DNA of 64,000 nucleotides from Halobacteriales archaeon QS_4_70_19 (GTDB lineage: Archaea; Halobacteriota; Halobacteria; Halobacteriales; Haloarculaceae). The stretch covers positions 62,001 through 126,000 of the forward strand of contig PXRM01000022.1 of the NCBI GenBank assembly GCA_003020985.1, read 5' to 3'. Numbering within the stretch: the first letter of the stretch is position 1; the number at the start of each line of letters is the position of its first letter. Below are positions 1 to 9,524 of the stretch, piece by piece. Below the pieces are notes generated by a model. The model worked only from the letters and a program-made list of their open reading frames with translations. It was not told the origin of the DNA and ran no database searches. The position numbers and the translations under genes were made by a program.

Positions 1-474
<474 letters not shown>

Positions 475-1078
475 ACCCCGCTCGTCGGACGCCTCACACT
501 AAGGGATTCGTGTGCGGGAACTGGCACGACCCGTCGCCGTCGAGGGCTGTCCGGAGGAGCAGTGCTGACCCGCGGCCGGTCGTCGTGTGTCGAGTTCCCC
601 AGAGATTCGGAGGAGAGCGAAGTCACCAAGCATCCCGGCGAGATAGCCGGAGGAATCGACCGGAACGGGGTCGGAGTTTCGCCGTGTGCCCCGCCTGAGC
701 GGAACGGATCGGCTCCCGGTCGAAACTCGACCCTCTCCGCAGCGTCGCCACTCCTGACCAGCGAACCCATCCGCGAGCCGAACTACCCGCAGGGGACGAG
801 AATGCAGGCGAACGGTTTGATGGTCTCGCCCGCGGTCACGACCGGTCGGTCCCGGACAGGCCCGTCGACTTCCGCGGCCTCTTTTGAATGGACTGGAGCG
901 TTCGAATTAGAGGCGGGACGTTCTCGCGACGTTCGGCGGGCGCTTTGATCTACAACGTTCCGGAGGCACCACCTACCGGATTCGGTCGGACCAGGTGAGT
1001 ACCACCGCCGAGATGACGCCGGCGCGTGTCCGGATGGAGCCGTACGGACCGCGTTCTATCGGTTCTGGACCGTACCTC
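475..1078. other. Intergenic stretch, no convincing gene
   Basis: About 600 bases between divergent trpB and the next lipoprotein gene. Open frames exist on both strands but are rich in Arg/Ser/Pro with no recognisable motif, as expected of GC-rich noncoding sequence. The only protein-like reading is on the minus strand, ending at TAG 783-785 (reads DRPVVTAGETIKPF then ACILVPCG). It has no credible start and may be a small gene remnant. No RNA gene or clear repeat was seen. Confidence 0.4.
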
Positions 1079-1663
1079 TCAGCCGTCCGTAGTGTCGGTT
1101 TCCGTCCCGGGATTCAGGGTCTCGTAGCGGTTCTCGCGGATGTATTCTTCAGTGAGTGCAGGTGAGTGGCTTAGAAGCTCGATACCGGCTTCGTCGCCGC
1201 CCTCGGTGAACGTGCCACGAGGAAGTGGGGGGTGGCCGGGTGTCGGCGTCGGTTCTGGCCGTCCCGACTCGCCCCAACTGACGGCGAACGAGTAGCGCCC
1301 TTTGGCGACGAACAGTTCCCAGCCCAACTCCTTCCAACGTACGCCCGCCTTATTGCCGCTATCGGCCTCGACGGGATATCGGACGACTATTACTACGTGT
1401 TCGTCTCCGTTCGGTGACTCGTAATACGTTTCGTATCCCTCAACCTCGCCTAAATCCCCGACTGATGCGTATCCCTCACTCTCGACAGTCCAGCCATTCG
1501 GTGCCGTGGGCATCAATACCTTCGGTGGCTGTGCCGTTGCGGTGGGACTCTTCTCGGTGTGCGACCGGGGTTTGGTTTTCGACGTGTTGCTATCCCCTGA
1601 TGTGTTTGTACATCCTGTGAGTGTGAAGACAGCAGAACAGGCGAGGAGTTCCCTGCGTCTCAT
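1079..1663 (-). CDS. Predicted secreted lipoprotein, function unknown
   Basis: A 194-residue protein with an RR-containing signal (MRRRELLACSAVFTLTGC) ending in a lipobox, so it is probably exported, perhaps through Tat, and lipid-anchored on the cell face. A Ser/Thr-rich linker follows, then a compact acidic domain of about 110 residues with the pattern NGWTVESEGYASVGDL and the strand VVIVVRYPVEA. A proline-rich PEPTPTPGHPP segment lies in the middle. No family was recognised. The start lies 13 bases after the stop of the decayed PQQ-like gene upstream on the same strand, so the two may once have been one transcription unit. Confidence 0.7.
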   Translation of the reverse strand: MRRRELLACSAVFTLTGCTNTSGDSNTSKTKPRSHTEKSPTATAQPPKVLMPTAPNGWTVESEGYASVGDLGEVEGYETYYESPNGDEHVVIVVRYPVEADSGNKAGVRWKELGWELFVAKGRYSFAVSWGESGRPEPTPTPGHPPLPRGTFTEGGDEAGIELLSHSPALTEEYIRENRYETLNPGTETDTTDG

Positions 1664-1676
1664 CGTAGGAGTCGAA

Positions 1677-2150
1677 TCAGTGATTATGGTTTTCTGCTGA
1701 ATGGTCAGCGCCGTACTGCATCGCCTCCATCTCGCACTGGGATGGTTTTGACGTCATCTTATTCGTGGCTCCCGAGACGTTATAGTAGTCTCCTTGGATA
1801 ATACTGTTATCACCTTTACCCAGCGCCGTCTCCCATCGTTTCCCGTTCCCGTACAAGTTCTCGAAGAACGTTCCAAGTGAGTGCTCTTCGTAACGAACAC
1901 CGTGTTCTGTGCAACGACCGGCTGGGAAATCCGGACGGCACCGAACTCGTACCGTTGTCGCGCCGTGCCGTCCTCGTAATCGAGAACAACGAGTCGACCG
2001 TTGGGTGCCGGCCGAGTCGTGCCATCGTCGAGTGCGGTCTTCTCAGCCGGGGATCCGCCGACCGACACGTCCTTTCGTTCGTCGTAGACGAAGATTACAA
2101 CCGCTTGATTCGGAACAGTCTTGTCGATACTGTGAGCGGGCTTGCTCGGA
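1677..2150 (-). pseudogene. Frameshifted remnant with a PQQ-like beta-propeller repeat
   Basis: One minus frame reads NGRLVVLDYEDGTARQRYEF followed by a strand ending QNTVFV. This fits one blade of a PQQ-like propeller (GxLxALDxxDGxxxWxYxxG). At about 1890-1895 the coding frame changes. The continuing frame reads YEEHSLGTFFENLYGNGKRW then ETALGKG and runs to TGA 1677-1679. The 5' part beyond about 2150 is AT-rich and does not look coding, so the N terminus is missing. This is seen directly; the PQQ assignment is inference from the repeat shape. A sequencing error could explain the shift but not the missing front. Confidence 0.5.
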
Positions 2151-2235
2151 ATTAGCCCGAAATATATGAAACAAAAATGATAAGATAGAGTAGTAGTGAC
2201 AGAAGGCCTATTATTCACTTCCATCCACGAAGGGT

Positions 2236-2634
2236 ATGCGCCGGAGAACAGTTGTCACAGCAATGGGAGCAGGTATCGTCTCGGTTTCTGGTTGTAGTGG
2301 TCAGGTCCTCAATGCCGGTTCGTCGGACTCAAAAGGCGCTTCCGACCTTCGAGTGTCGAACGAAACCAGTAACTCACTCACTGCTACAATCAGTGTCGAT
2401 ACCGACGGTGAGGAGACGTTCGATGAAACGATTGACCTCGAATCAAACGACGAGCAGAACGCGAACACGAAAGAGTTCGAAGACGTGGTCGAAGATGAAA
2501 CAGCCACTATCACGGTCAGTGTAGAGGATGGTCCGGAGGCCGAACACGAGTTCACCGACGAGAGTAGTGATGCACATGGGGTATTCGTAGATATCTACGC
2601 TGATCGAATCGAATTCCAGAACTACAGCAGATGA
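2236..2634 (+). CDS. Small secreted lipoprotein, island family member
   Basis: A 132-residue protein with signal MRRRTVVTAMGAGIVSVSGC (RR motif plus lipobox), then a Ser/Asp-rich linker and an acidic beta-rich domain. The domain contains SNETSNSLTATISVDT, DGEETFDETIDLES and the C-terminal motif VFVDIYADRIEF. The last two reappear in the lipoprotein at 58404-58898, and the final motif also in the one at 3519-4052, so these look like distant paralogues. Function is unknown. An extracellular beta-sandwich, perhaps binding a partner or ligand, is only a guess. The start ATG is 11 bases beyond the 5' end of the minus-strand remnant, so the two are divergent. Confidence 0.75.
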   Translation: MRRRTVVTAMGAGIVSVSGCSGQVLNAGSSDSKGASDLRVSNETSNSLTATISVDTDGEETFDETIDLESNDEQNANTKEFEDVVEDETATITVSVEDGPEAEHEFTDESSDAHGVFVDIYADRIEFQNYSR

Positions 2635-2662
2635 ATGAACCGCAGAGGCGAGCTTCCGGATG

Positions 2663-2830
2663 TTACTCGCTATCCGGTTGTGAAACCTCGATAGCGAAGC
2701 TCCAGTCGACTCCGTCGACGGCGTAGGTCTGTGAGAATCGGTACGTCCTTGTCCGGATACCCCTCGGTCCGGTAGTCGTCCCAGACGTGGGACTCTCTCA
2801 CAACTCGGAGATTGATGCTGTTACCCTTCT
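2663..2830 (-). pseudogene. Decayed C-terminal fragment of an unrecognised gene
   Basis: On the minus strand, codons ending at TAA 2663-2665 read RTYRFSQTYAVDGVDWSF then AIEVSQPDSE. Just upstream, but in another frame, the sequence reads VRESHVWDDYRTEGYPDKD. Together they look like one protein tail split by a frameshift near 2745. There is no start codon and no recognisable family. It lies in the first AT-richer island among other fragments. Confidence 0.35.
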
Positions 2831-2842
2831 ACTGAACCACCT

Positions 2843-2874
2843 GATTTGTAGCTCGGTGCCCTCCGAAGCTCTGA
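2843..2874 (+). repeat. Dispersed short repeat, copy A
   Basis: Reads GATTTGTAGCTCGGTGCC then CTCCGAAGCTCTGA. It closely matches 6885-6914 (same strand) and the complement of 27887-27912. The complement of about 59318-59342 is a weaker match. See the findings entry on island boundaries. Confidence 0.5.
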
Positions 2875-3036
2875 GAACTACACAGTTTCGGAGGATGGGC
2901 TAGTTTCGGGTTGAATCGGCGACTACTTGGGAAGATTGCGTACGGTTCGCATCCGGAATCAGCACTGATTGGCCTCGGATACCGAGCGTACACCAACAAT
3001 TGCGCGGAATTTGGCGATTCTGGACAGCGTTGCCAC

Positions 3037-3420
3037 TCAGCCACGACGAGCGCGAGTGTGTTCGCTCGGCCAGTCGGGCGGTATCAGTGCCGAGGCGACA
3101 ATCTCGATACACTCGCCGGCAGTTAACACGGGCGCGTAGTCCATCTCGCCTTCGGGGAAGACCTTTTCATACTCCTTATGGCTACCCGGTGAAACTTCCA
3201 CAGATGTGGAAAATAATACATCACGAGTTATCCGATCAACTACTTCAATTGTGTAATTTTCAGTGGCGGAGCTATAACTATCAACCATTATATCTGCTGA
3301 GAACCCAGGATTGGATTCTTCAGCATTAACAGTATTCACGGGGGCTAATCCACCTGTAATAACACTACCACTTATTGATTTTGATACTGCTCTCCGCCCA
3401 TGGGATGAGTTAACATCCAC
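3037..3420 (-). CDS. Small predicted exported protein, C-terminus possibly frameshifted
   Basis: A 127-residue ORF. The N terminus has SSHGRRAVSKSISGS, a weak RR signal-like stretch, then a beta-rich region (NYTIEVVDRITRDVLFST, then SVEVSPGSHKEYEKVF). The reading ends abruptly with Arg-rich TRARRG, where composition changes, suggesting the original C terminus was lost. It lies in the AT-richer island between lipoprotein genes and may share their small beta-sandwich style. No family was recognised. Confidence 0.5.
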   Translation of the reverse strand: MDVNSSHGRRAVSKSISGSVITGGLAPVNTVNAEESNPGFSADIMVDSYSSATENYTIEVVDRITRDVLFSTSVEVSPGSHKEYEKVFPEGEMDYAPVLTAGECIEIVASALIPPDWPSEHTRARRG

Positions 3421-3518
3421 ACTTATCTCTCAGAGAGAAATGCCTTGCCTTATGCGTTCTTAAGGGAATAATTATTTTGTCATAGATACATAAAAATACG
3501 TATTTGAACGACCATTAT

Positions 3519-4052
3519 CTATGCACATCGAGTCGACAATCCATACTCTGATTTACTAAATGTAATTTTATCTTTGTTAATATCAACATATATTGCATTT
3601 GTGCCTTCCCAGTCCTTTTGATCTACGGTCTCTCCTGCTACTCTTTGCTCATTTACGGTTATTTCCAGATATTGAGAGGATTCAACATCTGGCAAATTAG
3701 TGTATTCCTTTGACATCTTTGCTTCAATCGAGACCCTATCCTCAAAAGTAGTATTAGATGTTTCAGTCGGGGAACGCTCCATATTCTTGGTATCCGTTGT
3801 ATGAGGTCCTCCGCTATCGATTAGAGATATTTCTACATTTATTTCTTCATTTGTAGAGTTGTGTATGGTTATATTTGGAATTGTGCAATCATTTTCCGTC
3901 TCTGATGCAATATCAGTCGGTGATGAAGTGTGAGGATCCTTAGATGATTGCTCTTCATCCGTTGGCGAATTGGCCTCCCTGGGAGTGATCTCAGTACAAC
4001 CAGCGCACCCAACCGACCAGCCTATTGCCGCGATTAATTCCCTTCGTTCCAT
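3519..4052 (-). CDS. Secreted lipoprotein, island family member
   Basis: Starting at the ATG at 4050-4052 gives MERRELIAAIGWSVGCAGC, an RR signal with two possible lipid-acceptor cysteines; an ATG four codons earlier is possible. A Ser/Thr/Asp-rich linker follows, then a domain with PNITIHNSTNEEINVEISL and a late strand AIYVDINKDKITFS. That last motif matches VFVDIYADRIEF of the 2236-2634 lipoprotein and VHIYAETIEF of the 58404-58898 one. The gene is clearly lower in GC than the chromosome average here, fitting recent acquisition. Role unknown; cell-surface location is inferred. Confidence 0.7.
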   Translation of the reverse strand: MERRELIAAIGWSVGCAGCTEITPREANSPTDEEQSSKDPHTSSPTDIASETENDCTIPNITIHNSTNEEINVEISLIDSGGPHTTDTKNMERSPTETSNTTFEDRVSIEAKMSKEYTNLPDVESSQYLEITVNEQRVAGETVDQKDWEGTNAIYVDINKDKITFSKSEYGLSTRCA

Positions 4053-4889
4053 AGTACAAATCAATAGAGGCTCGTATTAGAGATTATGATTGGAAAAGTG
4101 GTCATTATACTGTTTTTGGATACATGAACAGGCGCCAATGGAACCTCCATTGACGGATTGATGTACCTCGTGATACAATTACCGTCTCGGAGAGAATGTT
4201 AGATTATTAACAAATAACATGTAATGACCTTATCTTTGGGCCATTATTATCTGGGGATGCGACGAAGAGGAGAGGGAAATTCGAGGTTAACAACCGTTCG
4301 GACGCCATACAGTGTGTTCCAGAGGGCCCTATTCCACGCAGAGAATTTTATGGGGAATGTAGAAGCCGGTGAATCGTTCAGAGTTTCGGAGTTTGGGTTG
4401 TGATGCGTGCCTTTATTTCACGTCGAATGGATTTAGTTTGGCTTCTATCAGGGGATTTTCGAATTCACATCTGGTATGTGAGCTAGAAAAGTTTTCTGGG
4501 TGATAAGAAATTGAAATCGCCATACTGCTCCTATTTCGCACTCGTACACAGAGAACAAAAGGCACGCATCGAATCCATCCTCCGAGGTTGTGGGAACTAC
4601 TGCCGAGAGATTCGATATCGTCGTAACTGGTTTATCGTGGTCCGTGACTGGATTCGAGAAGGCCGTCTGTAGATGGCGAATTATCAGATACTTCGTCTTT
4701 TTTCGATATATGCCCGTGTTTTTTAATTAAGTCTAGTCATTTGTCCTTAAAACTCGTCGTAAGACTTCTCTATCGACGCCCGAGCAGTGAGCCCGGAACG
4801 AGGAGTCGAACGCAGTGGGAAACCGACTTGTCGACGACCCCAGTACGGGTCGCCATGCAAGAGGCAATCACCTGCCGGGGAGTCGAGCG
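4053..4889. other. AT-rich intergenic region with one coding-like scrap
   Basis: More than 800 bases with no full gene. A plus-strand frame closed by TAG at 4670-4672 reads REQKARIESILRGCGNYC then REIRYRRNWFIVVRDWI, which looks like the tail of a real protein. It has no ATG and an in-frame stop lies a few dozen codons upstream. The composition shifts back to high GC at about 4780, marking the right edge of the first island. Confidence 0.4.
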
Positions 4890-5615
4890 ATGAGCCCGGA
4901 GATCGGCGCGGGCCTGACGGGCGCGCTCGCCACGGCCGCCCTGCTGGGGGTCACGCACGCGGTCGAACCGGACCACGTCGCCGGCATCACGTCGCTCACG
5001 GGGCGGTACGCGGACGCACGCCTCTCCGCACTCGTGGGAGCCTGCTTCAGCCTGGGGCACGTGGCGCTGGTCGTGGGCTGGCTGGGGGTCGCCGTACTCG
5101 TCGGCCGGACGGCGTTCCCGGCGGTGCTGGAGCCGCTGGGCACCGTCGGCGCCGCGCTGCTGCTGGGTGCGGTCGGCGCGGGGATGGGGGTCGGTGGCCT
5201 CCGGAGGCTCGCCCGCGGCCACGCGCGCGGACACGCCGACGACGCCGACCCCCACGTCCACCTGCCGCTGGGGGACCGCATCGGCCTCGGCGACGCGGAC
5301 CACGCCCACGGCGTCGGGACCTACCTCCGGACGGGGCTGGTGGGGGCGCTGTTCACGCTCTCGCCGCCGCTGTCGATGATGGCGCTCTCGTCGGCGCTGT
5401 TCGGGGAGTACGGCGGGCGCACGGTGGGACTGGCGGTCCTGGTGTACGCGGTCGCCATCACGGCGACGATGGGGCTGGTCGGGGCGGGCGTGGGGGCGAC
5501 GCTCGGCCAGTTCGAGGACCGACGGCTCCGCAGCGGGCTGCGCGCGGTGGCCGGCGGGCTCGCCGTCGCGCTCGCGGGCGTCATGCTCGCGGGGGCGCTC
5601 CCAGCACTCGTCTGA
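4890..5615 (+). CDS. NicO/RcnA-like nickel-cobalt transporter family membrane protein
   Basis: A 241-residue polytopic protein starting at MSPEIGAGLTGALATAALLG. The motif GVTHAVEPDHVAGITSL has the HxxxxDH arrangement typical of the high-affinity nickel/cobalt (NicO, HoxN, UreH-like) superfamily, where it forms the metal path in the membrane. The protein has about six hydrophobic segments, and a His/Asp-rich loop (HARGHADDADPHVHLPLGD, later DADHAHG) may bind metal. The reading extends upstream to 4815, but those residues are not hydrophobic and the internal ATG at 4890 fits better. Substrate (Ni, Co or other) is inferred from family only. Confidence 0.8.
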   Translation: MSPEIGAGLTGALATAALLGVTHAVEPDHVAGITSLTGRYADARLSALVGACFSLGHVALVVGWLGVAVLVGRTAFPAVLEPLGTVGAALLLGAVGAGMGVGGLRRLARGHARGHADDADPHVHLPLGDRIGLGDADHAHGVGTYLRTGLVGALFTLSPPLSMMALSSALFGEYGGRTVGLAVLVYAVAITATMGLVGAGVGATLGQFEDRRLRSGLRAVAGGLAVALAGVMLAGALPALV

Positions 5616-5659
5616 CCCGGGGACCACACCACTTTGCCGCCCGGCCCACACGGGGGGCC

Positions 5660-6558
5660 ATGGACGACACGACCGACGACCTCGACCCGGACTGTGCGCG
5701 CATGGTGCGCGAGTTCCAGGCCGAGGGGCTCCCGGCGTGGCACACGCTCTCGGTCGCCAGCGCGCGCCGGCTGGAGGACGAGCTCTTCTCCGCGGGCGAC
5801 GGCCCCGCGCTGGCCGCCGTCCGCGATATCGGCATCGAGGGGCCCGCAGGCGACGAGCTGCCGCTGCGCGCGTACCGCCCCGAGCGCCGGCCCCCGGACG
5901 GCGATAAACCACATGTCGCGATATCGAATCGGCCGACCGTGGTGTTCTGCCACGGCGGCGGCTGGACGCTCGGGACGCTCGACTCGGCGGACGACGTCTG
6001 CCGGGAACTGGCGGCTCGGACCGGCTCGCTCGTGATCTCGGTCGACTGCCGGCTCGCGCCGGAGCACCCGTTCCCCGCCGCACTGGACGACGTCTATCGG
6101 GCAACCGAGTGGGCCGCCGCGCACGCCGACGCACTGGGCGGTGGCGGGCCGCTGGCGGTCGCCGGCACGTCGGCGGGCGGCGGGCTGGCGGCCGGGGTGG
6201 CCCTCCGGGCGGCCCTCGACGGCGGGCCCGAGCTGGCCGCGCAGGCGCTGCTGTACCCGATGCTCGCCCGGCCCGGCGCGGACCCGCCGGACTCGTACGC
6301 GGAGTGTGACGGCCCCCTCCTGACGGCGGCCGACGTGCGGTGGTTCTGGGCGCAGTACTGCCGTTCGCCCGTTGACGCCCACAACCCGTTCGCGGCGCCG
6401 CTCCGCGCCGGCGACGACCGGCTCGCGGACGCGCCGCGGTCAAGCGCGTCCACGAACCCGGGCTGTGTCACGGCTTCTGCTCGCTCACGGAGGAGGTGCC
6501 CGCCGCGGACGCCGCGACGGACGCGGTCTGCGCAGCCCTCCGCGACCGGCTGGCGTGA
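5660..6558 (+). pseudogene. Alpha/beta-hydrolase (HSL-type esterase), broken near its 3' end
   Basis: Encodes the hormone-sensitive-lipase type of esterase: oxyanion motif HGGGW and nucleophile motif GTSAGG, with the usual segment DCRLAPEHPFPAALDDVYRA between them. Reading is clean until about 6436 (DRLADAP). After that the true frame is shifted and reads VKRVHEPGLCHGFCSLTEE to TGA 6556-6558, carrying the catalytic histidine (CHGF). The stretch that normally holds the catalytic Asp (xDPLRDEG-like) is missing, so this is a deletion plus frameshift, not a single base error. A 26-bp repeat lies inside the gene at 5904-5929, just before HGGGW. Confidence 0.8.
5904..5929 (+). repeat. 26-bp repeat, partner in inverted orientation at 6927-6952
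   Basis: Reads ATAAACCACATGTCGCGA then TATCGAAT. The complement of 6927-6952 is the same except two bases. This copy sits inside the esterase coding frame and adds residues (DKPHVAISN) just before the oxyanion loop. Confidence 0.6.
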
Positions 6559-6884
6559 GCGGTGTAGCGACGAGACGAGGGTGGTCAGGAAGGTCGTGGC
6601 GGCCAGTACGCTGGAACTCGGAGAGTGTGGTCTGCCGGTCGCCGGGCGTGCCGAGTTGTTTTATCGCGCGGAGGTGCGTGTCGCCATGCGGTGTCTGGTC
6701 GCGGTGGCTCGTCCGGGCGAAGCGGTCCGCCCCCTGCGCGGTGCCGCAGTTGGCGAGACTGAGATACGACTGTATCGAGAGGATGCACTCGTCGGAGTGG
6801 CGTTGCCAGCCCGACCCGTTTCGAACGCCGAGAATACGTGTATTCCCGCCGCCCGTACCGTCTCCCGGATTGTACCCTCCGGAT

Positions 6885-6914
6885 ATTTGTAGTCGGTATC
6901 CTCCAAAGCTCTGA
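6885..6914 (+). repeat. Dispersed short repeat, copy B
   Basis: Reads ATTTGTAGTCGGTATCCTCC then AAAGCTCTGA; it differs from copy A at 2843 by a few bases. Confidence 0.5.
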
Positions 6915-6926
6915 CTGGACGACGGA

Positions 6927-6952
6927 ATTCGATATCGCGACATTCGGTTTAT
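6927..6952 (-). repeat. 26-bp repeat, inverted partner of 5904-5929
   Basis: Complement reads ATAAACCGAATGTCGCGA then TATCGAAT. With the copy inside the esterase it brackets the broken gene and the following spacer in inverted orientation. Confidence 0.6.
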
Positions 6953-7023
6953 TGGCGGCCGCCGGCCGGAGGGAGGCACCGTCGAGAGGTGGTCCTTTTG
7001 CCCATTGATGCGCTACGGCCGCT

Positions 7024-7929
7024 ATGGTCCGGAACGTGGCCGGCGAGATGGCCGAACTCGAGCCGGAGGACTTCCACCTGCTCTCCGGGCTGGAACACGG
7101 GATGCGGTTCTCGCGCTGGGTGGCCGAGGGGAAGCTCCCGGAGTTCGCCGGGCTGGACCCGGAGGACGTCGACTACCGGCTGGACCGCTGCGAGCGCCGC
7201 GGCCTGGTCGAGCGCAAGACCATCCAGTACACCGGCTACCGGCTCACGTTCGAGGGGTACGACGCGCTCGCGCTGCACACGTTCGCCGAGCGCGACACCA
7301 TCGACGGCGTCGGCGGCCCGCTCGGCGTCGGCAAGGAGTCCGACGTCTACGAGGTCCGGAGCTTCCAGCCGCTCGCACTGAAGTACCACCGCGAGGGCTA
7401 CACGAACTTCCGCGAGGTCGATAAGGAGCGCGATTACACGAGCGATAACCAGCACATCTCCTGGTTCTACACCGCGCGCAAGGCCGCCGAGCGCGAGTAC
7501 GAGGCCCTGGAGACCCTCTACCCGGACGTGCAGGTCCCACGGCCGGTCGACCAGAACCGCCACGCCATCGTGATGGCGAAGATGGACGGTGTCGAACTCT
7601 CGCGGGCCGGGCTCACGGACCAACAGGTCGTCCCCGTCCTCGACCTCGTCCTCGAGGAGATGACGGGTGCCTACCGGGAGGGGTTCGTCCACGCGGACAT
7701 GTCCGAGTACAACGTCTTCGTCGGGACCGGCGGCGTGACCGTGTTCGACTGGCCCCAGGCCGTCCCGACGGACCACGAGAACGCCGTGGAACTGCTCGCC
7801 CGCGACATCGAGAACCTCGTCGGCTACTTCCGCCGGAAGTACCCCCGACAGACGCCCGAGATCGACGAGGCCGTGCTCGCGGACGCCGTGCGCGCGGACG
7901 AGTTCGAGACGGTCCGCGCGTTCGACTGA
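7024..7929 (+). CDS. rio2: RIO2-type serine/threonine protein kinase
   Basis: Atypical kinase/ATPase of the RIO2 family, which acts in small ribosomal subunit maturation in archaea and eukaryotes. The 301 residues comprise an N-terminal winged helix (about 1-85, including DVDYRLDRCERRGLVERK) and a RIO kinase domain. Visible elements are the glycine-poor P-loop GVGKESDVYEVRS, the lysine in ALKYHREG, the catalytic loop FVHADMSEYNVFV (Asp and Asn) and the metal motif VFDWPQA. The flexible loop between the P-loop and the hinge region carries NFREVDKERDYTSDN. Length is normal and no lesion is seen. It is transcribed alone. Confidence 0.95.
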   Translation: MVRNVAGEMAELEPEDFHLLSGLEHGMRFSRWVAEGKLPEFAGLDPEDVDYRLDRCERRGLVERKTIQYTGYRLTFEGYDALALHTFAERDTIDGVGGPLGVGKESDVYEVRSFQPLALKYHREGYTNFREVDKERDYTSDNQHISWFYTARKAAEREYEALETLYPDVQVPRPVDQNRHAIVMAKMDGVELSRAGLTDQQVVPVLDLVLEEMTGAYREGFVHADMSEYNVFVGTGGVTVFDWPQAVPTDHENAVELLARDIENLVGYFRRKYPRQTPEIDEAVLADAVRADEFETVRAFD

Positions 7930-8022
7930 GTTCCGGCAGCGACGCAGGACGTTTTCCAGTAATCTCTCGATTCCAAGCCGCAGGAGTCGTATTTCCAGCC
8001 TATCCGGCCCTCGGTTCGGATA

Positions 8023-8421
8023 TCACTCCTTCAGGTCGCTGAGACGGATGCCGTCGCCGACCAGCCGCCGGTTCCCCTCGCGTTCGAGATGGTCGGCCAG
8101 TCCCTCGTGCGAGGTCAGCTGGCGGATGAGGTCGGCGTAGAGGTCCCGCCAGGCGATGGCGTAGGCGGGCGACTGGCCCCACGCCCGGAGTTCGGGGACG
8201 AAGTCGTCGTAGGTCTCCATCCGTGCCTCCAGGTGCTCGACCACATCCAGGACCTCCGCGGCGACCTCGGCCTCGTCGTCGGCGGTCTCGATGGTCGCGT
8301 TGACGTGACGCTCGAAGCCGGCGACCGCCCGCTCCATGTCGCGGGCGGCGTTCTCGCCGTCCGCCGGCAGCAGGTCGACGACCGGTTCGGGGATGGTCAG
8401 CTCCACCTCGTCGATGTCCAT
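8023..8421 (-). CDS. Conserved-looking acidic protein, function unknown
   Basis: Starting at ATG 8419-8421 gives 132 residues (MDIDEVELTIPEPVVDLLPA...). It is a soluble, acidic, mostly helical protein with no signal, no cysteines and no recognised motif; it ends DGIRLSDLKE. The ORF extends eight codons further upstream, but the shorter start avoids an Arg-rich leader. It lies 177 bases from the adk stop on the same strand. No function assigned. Confidence 0.6.
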   Translation of the reverse strand: MDIDEVELTIPEPVVDLLPADGENAARDMERAVAGFERHVNATIETADDEAEVAAEVLDVVEHLEARMETYDDFVPELRAWGQSPAYAIAWRDLYADLIRQLTSHEGLADHLEREGNRRLVGDGIRLSDLKE

Positions 8422-8598
8422 ACCCGGGCTACGGCGGCCGTCCACATGAAGCCTCGTCGGGAAAGAACGGTTCGGATGACCCGGCGGCGGGTCCCACGGC
8501 TACGACCCGGGTAAAGTCGAGCCTGCCCCACCGCCGGTTCCGGAGCGTTCCGAATTCGCCCTATTGAGAATGGTGCCGGATATATGGGGAGGGGGTGG

Positions 8599-9246
8599 TC
8601 AGGTCCGCTCCTCGATGGCGGTGTGGAGCCGCTCCCACACCTCGTCGGGCGAGCCCTCGCCGTCGATGCGGGAGAGCTCGCCCTGCTCGTCGTAGTGCTC
8701 GATGACGGGCCGGGTGTTCTCGTCGTAAACGGAGAGGCGCTCGCGGACCGTCTCCTCGGTGTCGTCGTCGCGCTGGACCAGCTCGCCGCCACACTCGTCG
8801 CAGACGCCGGCCTCCTCCGGCGGGCTGAACTCGACGTGGTAGTTGGCGCCACACTCGTCGCAGATACGGCGGCCGGTGAGCCGTTCGACCAGCTCCTCGC
8901 GGGGCACGTCCAGGAACGCCACCACGTCCAGGCCCGTGATCCCGTCGAGGTACTCGGCCTGGTCGAGGTTGCGCGGGTAGCCGTCGAGCACGTAGCCGTC
9001 GGCCTCCCGCAGCGCCGTCTTGACGATCTCGTTGACGACCGCGTTGGGGACGAGTTCGCCGGCGTCCATGAACCCGCCCGGGGTGTCGTACTCGACGTCG
9101 AGGTCCGAGATGTCCATCCCCTTGTTCGACCGGAGCGCGTCGCCGGTGGTCACGTGCTCGACGCCGTACGTCTGGACGATGTTGCTGGACTGCGTACCCT
9201 TGCCCGCGCCCGGCGGCCCGAGCAGCAGGACGTTCGGCTGGCTCAT
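8599..9246 (-). CDS. adk: Adenylate kinase
   Basis: Converts ATP + AMP to 2 ADP in the cytoplasm. The 215-residue protein is the long form: P-loop [10 protein letters not shown] near the N terminus, AMP-binding region (TGDALRSN), [15 protein letters not shown], and a LID domain carrying a zinc-type four-cysteine set (CDECGANYH and CDECGGEL, about residues 130-160). The R(T/S)-E-E-T-V-R-E-R-L segment after the LID is typical. Length is normal and no lesion is seen. In many haloarchaea adk neighbours the DUF106 gene, but here that gene lies 44 kb away. Confidence 0.95.
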   Translation of the reverse strand: MSQPNVLLLGPPGAGKGTQSSNIVQTYGVEHVTTGDALRSNKGMDISDLDVEYDTPGGFMDAGELVPNAVVNEIVKTALREADGYVLDGYPRNLDQAEYLDGITGLDVVAFLDVPREELVERLTGRRICDECGANYHVEFSPPEEAGVCDECGGELVQRDDDTEETVRERLSVYDENTRPVIEHYDEQGELSRIDGEGSPDEVWERLHTAIEERT

Positions 9247-9349
9247 GGGGCGCCGTTCGGACTACCGGGTTAAAACCTTGCAGAAAGCGTTCTGGTCGCG
9301 TTCCCCGACACGTCCGGCCACGCGCTCTCGCGGGTGGCCCGCAAGGGGC

Positions 9350-9410
9350 GCTCGCGGTCGTCAGCGTCGAGGGCGAGGAGGACCCGGAGATGTTCGACCT
9401 CGGGGAGTAG
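9350..9410 (+). pseudogene. Possible 3' scrap of a lost gene
   Basis: In the 278-base gap between adk and the glutaredoxin gene, one plus frame reads GGPQGALAVVSVEGEEDP then EMFDLGE and a stop at 9408-9410. This is protein-like, with the typical acidic haloarchaeal ending. No start and no family were recognised. Confidence 0.25.
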
Positions 9411-9524
9411 TGCGGGCGCCGCTCCGGGGGTCGCGATTTCTTCTCGCTGTGCCAGTGACGGTGCCGGCGCTTCCGGCGCACGCCACCGTCGCGCATTTAC
9501 CACCCGCGCACGTACCGTGTTGCG

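Larger units (their letters stand above)
6559..7023. other. Intergenic region between the broken esterase and rio2
   Basis: Contains a 68-codon plus-strand ORF at 6686-6892 (MRCLVAVARPGEAVRPL...) preceded by a TTTTATCG TATA-like box. It has no recognised family and may be fortuitous. Two repeats follow: copy B of the dispersed element at 6885-6914, overlapping the ORF stop, and the inverted partner of the 26-bp repeat at 6927-6952. Confidence 0.35.

Noticed and set aside
4770-6443. 557-codon minus-strand ORF opposite the NicO and esterase genes
   Set aside because: Arg/Pro/Ala-rich shadow of GC-rich coding DNA; the plus strand carries recognisable motifs.
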